Shown piece after piece: positions 60,031 to 64,000 of a DNA stretch of 64,000 nt. The notes under the pieces were generated by a model, which saw nothing but the letters and a program-made list of their open reading frames with translations, did no database searches and was not told the origin of the DNA. The translations under genes and the position numbers were made by a program. Source of the stretch: Faeciplasma sp900553675 (lineage in GTDB: Bacteria; Bacillota; Clostridia; Oscillospirales; Ruminococcaceae); assembly GCA_958428235.1 (NCBI GenBank), contig CAUAFG010000005.1, positions 1-64,000 of the forward strand, written 5' to 3'. How positions within the stretch are numbered: the first letter of the stretch is position 1; the number at the start of each line of letters is the position of its first letter.

Positions 60031-60992
60031 AATCAAACAAACCCTTAATACCAATATTCTTCGCGATTGACAACGACTACGCCCCCTACCTCAGCGTTGC
60101 CATAGCCTCGCTGATTGAAAACGCTTCTTGCGAGTATGATTACAAAATACATATCATCCATCAGGAGCTGAGCGAGGAAAACAAGCGCCGCTTGGGCGGT
60201 CTTGCCCGCGACGGCTTTGAAATAATCTTCACCGAGATGGCGGACTGCCTTCGTCCCATAACCGACCGCGTGGAAAACCACCTGCGCAAGGGGCAGTTTA
60301 CGCTTACAATATATTTCCGCCTGTTTCTGGCGGATATGTTCCCGCAGTACGACAAGGGAATCTATTTAGACAGCGACATAGTTGTTCCGGGGGACATTTC
60401 AAAGCTTTATGACACTCAGCTTTCCGAGGATAAGGCGTTCGCCGCCTGCTCCGACCTTTCTATTCAGAACGTCCCTGTTCTTGTAAACTACCTCGAAAAC
60501 GCAGTCGGCGTTCCGCGGATGAATTACATAAACTCGGGAGTTCTGGTTATGAATTTTAAATTCTTCCGCGAGCATGATTTTTCGCGAAGATTCTTGGAGC
60601 TTCTTGATACGTGGCATTTCGACAGCGTTGCTCCCGATCAGGATTATCTCAACGCCATGTGCGCGGGAAGGATAGTCTATCTTGACAAGAGCTGGGACGT
60701 TATGCCCAATAAGTCCCGCGAGAAGCTTAAGTCCCCGAATCTTATACATTACAACCTGTTCGACAAGCCTTGGTGCGTTAGCGGGGTGCAGTATGAGGAG
60801 TATTTCTGGGCTTATGCCGAGCGCTCGGCGTACTACAGCGACATATTAAAGCACAAAGAGTCCTACACCGAGGATAAAATCGAGGCGGACAGGCAGGGTC
60901 TTGCAACGCTGATAGACCGCGCGGATAAGCTTGTTAACGCGGACATCACCTTTAAAAAGCTGAGCGAAAAGGGGGTAAGGATTAAGATATGA
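60027..60992 (+). CDS. Glycosyltransferase family 8, second copy
   Basis: A 321-residue GT8 enzyme. IPIFFAIDNDYAPYLSVAIASL opens the fold, DxD is in YLDSDIVVPGDI near 115, NSGVLVMNFKFF is near 172, and LIHYNLFDKPW closes the active site. It is more LPS-galactosyltransferase-like than its neighbour, so the two probably add successive sugars. It overlaps both neighbours by 4 bp. Confidence 0.92.
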   Translation: MKSNKPLIPIFFAIDNDYAPYLSVAIASLIENASCEYDYKIHIIHQELSEENKRRLGGLARDGFEIIFTEMADCLRPITDRVENHLRKGQFTLTIYFRLFLADMFPQYDKGIYLDSDIVVPGDISKLYDTQLSEDKAFAACSDLSIQNVPVLVNYLENAVGVPRMNYINSGVLVMNFKFFREHDFSRRFLELLDTWHFDSVAPDQDYLNAMCAGRIVYLDKSWDVMPNKSREKLKSPNLIHYNLFDKPWCVSGVQYEEYFWAYAERSAYYSDILKHKESYTEDKIEADRQGLATLIDRADKLVNADITFKKLSEKGVRIKI

Positions 60993-61843
60993 TAATTGGG
61001 GGAGATAAAAAACCTGTAATAGAAAACATCAAGGCGGCTTTGCGGGACGAGGACTACAGCCGCAAGGTCGAGCTTGGCGACCCCAAGCTTTCCAAGCAGG
61101 AACGCACGGCGGTCTGCTTCGGATTCATCAAGAAAAGAAAAGCAGTCAGATATAAGCTTGCAAACAGAGCCGCAAGGACGATTGAAAATATAGTCGGCTG
61201 GGCAATCAACCGCGATACAGAGATTGTCGGCATCGAGAATATCAAATCGGTAAAGGGCGGAGCGATTGTTACAAGCAACCACTTCAACCCGCTGGACAGC
61301 ACCATCATCCGCAAGCTGGCGACAAAGACAAAGCGCAGAAGGCTTTTTATAGTCAGTCAGGACACCAATTTTGCGGCTTCGGGGTTCTTGGGCTTTCTTT
61401 TGTACAACGCCGACACCATACCTATCACGCAGGATCCTCACTATCAGAAAAACGCCTTTATCCCGCTTCTTAAAAGGCTTTTCAAGCGGAAGCAATGGGT
61501 GCTGATATATCCCGAGCAGGAGATGTGGTTCAACTACCGCAAGCCACGCCCGCCAAAGCGCGGAGCCTACTATTTCGCGGCAAAGTGCGGGGTTCCGGTT
61601 ATATCCTGCTTTACCGAAATGACAGAGCTTGACGAGCGGGACAACGAGCAGTTTAAAAAGGTGAGATATATTCTGCACGTCCTGCCGCCGATATATCCCG
61701 AAAAGGGGCTTACGGTGCGGGAGAACAGCCTAAAAATGATGGAGCGCGATTACGAGCAGAAAAAGCGCGCCTACGAATCCGCATACGGCAAGCCGCTGAG
61801 CTACGAATTCAGCAAGAAAGATATTGCGGGGTTTGTGGGATAA
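60989..61843 (+). CDS. 1-acyl-glycerol-phosphate acyltransferase-like protein
   Basis: 284 residues with the classic HX4D motif in NHFNPLDS near 94, a glycerol-phosphate motif region DPHYQKNAF near 150, and YPEQEMWFNYRKPRPPKRGAYYFA near 175. The N-terminal 60 residues are charged. It acylates a lipid at the membrane surface. Together with the first gene it gives the operon two acyltransferases and two glycosyltransferases. Confidence 0.87.
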   Translation: MIIGGDKKPVIENIKAALRDEDYSRKVELGDPKLSKQERTAVCFGFIKKRKAVRYKLANRAARTIENIVGWAINRDTEIVGIENIKSVKGGAIVTSNHFNPLDSTIIRKLATKTKRRRLFIVSQDTNFAASGFLGFLLYNADTIPITQDPHYQKNAFIPLLKRLFKRKQWVLIYPEQEMWFNYRKPRPPKRGAYYFAAKCGVPVISCFTEMTELDERDNEQFKKVRYILHVLPPIYPEKGLTVRENSLKMMERDYEQKKRAYESAYGKPLSYEFSKKDIAGFVG

Positions 61844-61867
61844 CGCTTTACATAGAGCAGAAATATT

Positions 61868-61907
61868 AAAAGCTTTAAAGCCGGGAAAACGACTTTAAAG
61901 CTTTTTT
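61868..61907 (+). terminator. Terminator of the acyltransferase-GT8 operon
   Basis: AAAAGCTTTAAAG and CTTTAAAGCTTTTTT pair over a 10-nt loop, 25 bp after the last stop. Confidence 0.85.
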
Positions 61908-61933
61908 GTTTTGATGTTGCGGGTTACGAAATG

Positions 61934-61978
61934 CTGATTGATAATATTTTTCTGGTTATCAGAATGACAAACTGAAAT
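61934..61978 (-). repeat. Direct repeat with hairpin, copy 1
   Basis: A sequence of the form GATAATATTTTTCTGGTTATCAG plus AATGACAAACTGAAATT lies directly after the stop of the minus-strand 116-residue gene. The same sequence, slightly altered, occurs at 62425-62467 after the next minus-strand gene. It contains a short hairpin and probably acts as a terminator. Confidence 0.75.
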
Positions 61979-62329
61979 TCAGAGAAATAACTCTTCCGCC
62001 GATTTTACCTGCCAGTTAAATTGCTCTCTAAAGTCGCAGAAACATTCTGCGCATACCCACCTGCTCATATCCTTTGTGCAATAGAATTCACACTGTTTAT
62101 CCGTCAATGCTTTTTCAAAGCAGAATTCGCAATGTTCATGCCAAAAGTGCTGAATTTTTTCACCTTCAAAAAATTCGTATCCTTTATTTGTGCTTTCGAC
62201 ATAACTTTTTGCATATTGTTCAATCTTTTTGAAAAAACTGTTTTTATCTTCGTATGCGACTTTCCAAAACTCCGGGAAGGAAACCTTGTAAAGAGTTGCA
62301 TTTGACAAAAACCGTTCTTGCCCATTCAA
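61979..62329 (-). CDS. Cysteine-rich protein of unknown function
   Basis: A 116-residue soluble protein (MNGQERFLSNATLYKVSFPEFW...). Its C-terminal half carries several Cys/His pairs (HEHCEFC, CEFYC, CAECFCDF) that suggest a zinc site. Base composition is clearly more AT-rich than the surrounding genes. Nearly identical repeats flank it at 61934 and 62425. This looks like recently acquired DNA. The function is unknown. Confidence 0.7.
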   Translation of the reverse strand: MNGQERFLSNATLYKVSFPEFWKVAYEDKNSFFKKIEQYAKSYVESTNKGYEFFEGEKIQHFWHEHCEFCFEKALTDKQCEFYCTKDMSRWVCAECFCDFREQFNWQVKSAEELFL

Positions 62330-62424
62330 TCACCAGTCAGTCATAGATTTACCTCCTTGGTAAATTCCGATTCATCGGTATTATTTTTTCTTATGATACT
62401 TCCAATCATTAACAGACAATTTGC

Positions 62425-62467
62425 CTGATAATGTTTTTCTGAGTTATCAGAATGACAAACCGGAATT
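62425..62467 (-). repeat. Direct repeat with hairpin, copy 2
   Basis: Matches 61934-61978: CTGATAATGTTTTTCTGAGTTATCAG followed by AATGACAAACCGGAATT. It lies directly after the stop of the DUF6518-like gene and spaces the two copies about 490 bp apart. Confidence 0.75.
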
Positions 62468-62471
62468 AAAT

Positions 62472-63122
62472 TTACCAAAAGCAGAATGGAACAACCGTTT
62501 TAATAATTAGCGCAAAAACAATGGAAATCCCCATCATACAAATTGTTTCCTTGACGGATTTTCGTAAAACAAGTATTCCAATCAGCAACATTAAAAGGTT
62601 CAGCCAAGAACGAATATCTATATAAAACATTCCATACACAAAAGCAGTGTTCACCAAAACTCCCAAAATGCCTGCGGAAAGAATAAGGGCAACCCAGCCT
62701 TTCCCTTTCGCATACCAGCACAAAAAGCCAAGAAACGGAGAGGCGATTGTATATGCAATCCAAATCATAGCATAGCTTCTTGGAAAGAAACCCGCCACAA
62801 AATTACAGTACAGATAATAGCTTGCAACAAATCCTACAAAAAACAGGAAAACATTCATTGCGGCTCTAAAAGGCGCATGACTGTATACAGCTATACAGAC
62901 CGCAATCACGATCCACGGTGCAAAACCACCTAAGAAATTGTGAAAATCCAAGGCATTATCAATCGCTTGTAACAGGACCGGAAGATGCCCTTGCGTATAA
63001 TCTAAGTATTTGGAAAATATTCCCATACAGATTCCCAAAAGTAAGATACCTATTGTAAGAATAATTTGCCTTTTGGTAGAATCTGATTTTTGAGGTACAC
63101 GTATTTTATCTAAAAAATTCAT
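62472..63122 (-). CDS. DUF6518-like membrane protein
   Basis: 216 residues from ATG 63122 with six hydrophobic segments (about 17-38, 55-75, 83-100, 105-125, 135-155, 165-205). The layout with AYTIASPFLGFLCWYAKGKGWVALILSAGILGVLVN is typical of DUF6518. The role is unknown. AT-rich like the neighbouring gene. It is followed by the terminator-like direct repeat. Confidence 0.75.
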   Translation of the reverse strand: MNFLDKIRVPQKSDSTKRQIILTIGILLLGICMGIFSKYLDYTQGHLPVLLQAIDNALDFHNFLGGFAPWIVIAVCIAVYSHAPFRAAMNVFLFFVGFVASYYLYCNFVAGFFPRSYAMIWIAYTIASPFLGFLCWYAKGKGWVALILSAGILGVLVNTAFVYGMFYIDIRSWLNLLMLLIGILVLRKSVKETICMMGISIVFALIIKTVVPFCFW

Positions 63123-63161
63123 TATTGCTCTCACAAAATTCTGATCTATCGATACAATTTT

Positions 63162-63644
63162 TTACTTATGATACTTTCCATTATTATTAATACTCAACGC
63201 CCGATAAATCTGCTCGGACACCACCACCCGCGCCAGCTGGTGCGGCAGGGTCATCTTTGAAATGGAGAGACAGAGATTAGAACACCGCTTTACCGATTCC
63301 GCCAGCCCGAACGAGCTTCCGATTATAAAATTGATAGTGCCGTAGCCCCGCAGAGCCGCCTGCTCCATGGTATCGGCAAGCTCAACGCTTGAAAGCTGCT
63401 TGCCCTCGATGCACATTGCTATGTTAAAGGTCGAACGCTGGTTGAGATAGGGCTGCATAAGCTTGGCTTCAACGTCGAGCGATAGGGATATCTCCTTCTC
63501 ACCGGGCTTGTCCGAAAGCCGGGCTTCCGCCACCTCTATCACCTTGAAATTGACGTAAGCCCCGCAGCGCTTGGCGTATTCCGCGCAGGCATCCCGCCAG
63601 TAATCCTCTTTAAGCCTGCCCACGCAGACAATGTTAATGTTCAT
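63162..63644 (-). CDS. rlmH: 23S rRNA (pseudouridine1915-N3)-methyltransferase
   Basis: A 160-residue SPOUT methyltransferase acting on helix 69 of the large ribosomal subunit. NINIVCVGRLKEDYWRDACAEYAKRC opens it. The knot motif is NFIIGSSFGLAESVKRC near 105, and the C-terminal end has SKMTLPHQLARVVVSEQIYRALSI. The length is normal. It overlaps the upstream hydrolase stop as TAATG, a common pairing in Firmicutes. Confidence 0.97.
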   Translation of the reverse strand: MNINIVCVGRLKEDYWRDACAEYAKRCGAYVNFKVIEVAEARLSDKPGEKEISLSLDVEAKLMQPYLNQRSTFNIAMCIEGKQLSSVELADTMEQAALRGYGTINFIIGSSFGLAESVKRCSNLCLSISKMTLPHQLARVVVSEQIYRALSINNNGKYHK

Positions 63645-64000
63645 TAAAACGTCACCGCCATGCCTGTAGTTTCGATTGGTGCTATGTATAAAAGATAGTC
63701 CCGATTTTCCTTGAAATCCTCACCTAAAGCGCGCATAAGAGTGTTTTTCGCGATTTGCGGAGTGTTGTTCTCGCGGCTGAGATGCCCTAAAATTATCCGC
63801 GTAGTCCCGCCGGAGATAAGCTTTTTGACCTCGCCGGAGCTTGCCACATTGGATAAATGACCGTCGCCAGAGGCAATCCGCTGCTTTAAGGGATATGGAT
63901 AGGGACCGGTTCGCAGCATGCGCTCGTCGTAATTCGATTCAAGAAGTACAAGCTCGCAGCCGGAAAGATTTGCGTCGATCTCCTCGGTTACGTGTCCAAG
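63644..64000 (-). CDS. walJ: MBL-fold hydrolase, WalJ/YycJ type (C-terminal fragment)
   Basis: 118 codons are open to the window end without a start, so the gene continues beyond 64000. It reads LGHVTEEI then LESNYDERMLRTGPYPYPLKQRI and GHLSRENNTPQIA, typical of the C-terminal half of WalJ-like metallo-beta-lactamase-fold exonucleases. A His ligand in LGHLSREN is present. It forms an operon with rlmH, as in many Firmicutes. Confidence 0.9.
   Translation of the reverse strand, partial: LGHVTEEIDANLSGCELVLLESNYDERMLRTGPYPYPLKQRIASGDGHLSNVASSGEVKKLISGGTTRIILGHLSRENNTPQIAKNTLMRALGEDFKENRDYLLYIAPIETTGMAVTF

Overview
The window looks like a chromosomal segment of an anaerobic, Gram-positive-type gut bacterium of the class Clostridia, most likely an Oscillospiraceae/Ruminococcaceae relative. 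The grounds are a Cys T-box leader, a Bacillus/Clostridium-type LexA box, AAAGGA-type ribosome binding sites, [FeFe] hydrogenases of groups B and C, AdhE with Rex, superoxide reductase, and a tRNA with encoded CCA. The species cannot be named from the sequence alone.

Layout. (1) 1-8076: a self-contained minus-strand phage-type morphogenesis cassette: zinc-ribbon protein, small and large terminase, portal, scaffold, P22-like coat protein, head-tail proteins and a tail-hub-like protein. It has its own promoter with a consensus LexA (SOS) box, a structured leader with an intrinsic terminator, and a final terminator. No integrase, replication, tape-measure or lysis gene is visible. (2) 8277-17601: araD, a phosphodiesterase, three small conserved-looking proteins, a large GH2 beta-galactosidase, mgtE behind a probable leader peptide, superoxide reductase and a GNAT enzyme. 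(3) 17598-23066: an M16 protease, small membrane proteins, an Xre regulator with three regularly spaced operators, a HigBA locus with a broken toxin, and tRNA-Ser(GCU). (4) 23296-35892: an SGNH lipoprotein, phosphohexomutase, an ECF sigma/anti-sigma pair followed by an exported protein built of three repeats, further envelope proteins, an AAA ATPase, a Na/Pi transporter and HicAB. (5) 35974-45929: a redox island with a group B [FeFe] hydrogenase, a SpoIIE-type phosphatase, a PAS-containing group C (sensory) hydrogenase, two small [2Fe-2S] proteins, and rex-adhE with an aminoglycoside/choline-kinase-like enzyme. (6) 46133-56922: GH43, T-box cysE-cysS, folding and envelope proteins (DUF3267 zincin, cyclophilin, PrsA-like, M23/SpoIIQ-like), NUDIX, a FakA-domain mini-protein next to a ten-TM-type permease, and Maf. 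(7) 57276-61843: a lipid kinase followed by an operon of acyltransferase-GT8-GT8-acyltransferase with 4-bp overlaps, probably making a glycolipid. (8) 61979-64000: an AT-rich insert-like pair of genes, rlmH, and the C-terminal end of a WalJ-type hydrolase.

Non-coding architecture is unusually rich. A composite element of about 185-260 bp, made of up to six consecutive hairpins with arm sequences that differ between copies while still pairing, occurs four times (A-D; one inside the phage cassette). Two palindromic MITE-like elements share the terminal sequence AATACTAATT. A family of similar terminators ends three separate minus-strand units.

The most promising leads are the SOS-controlled minimal capsid cassette with its terminator-bearing leader, the hairpin-island repeat family, and the leader-peptide/sequestered-SD arrangement in front of mgtE.
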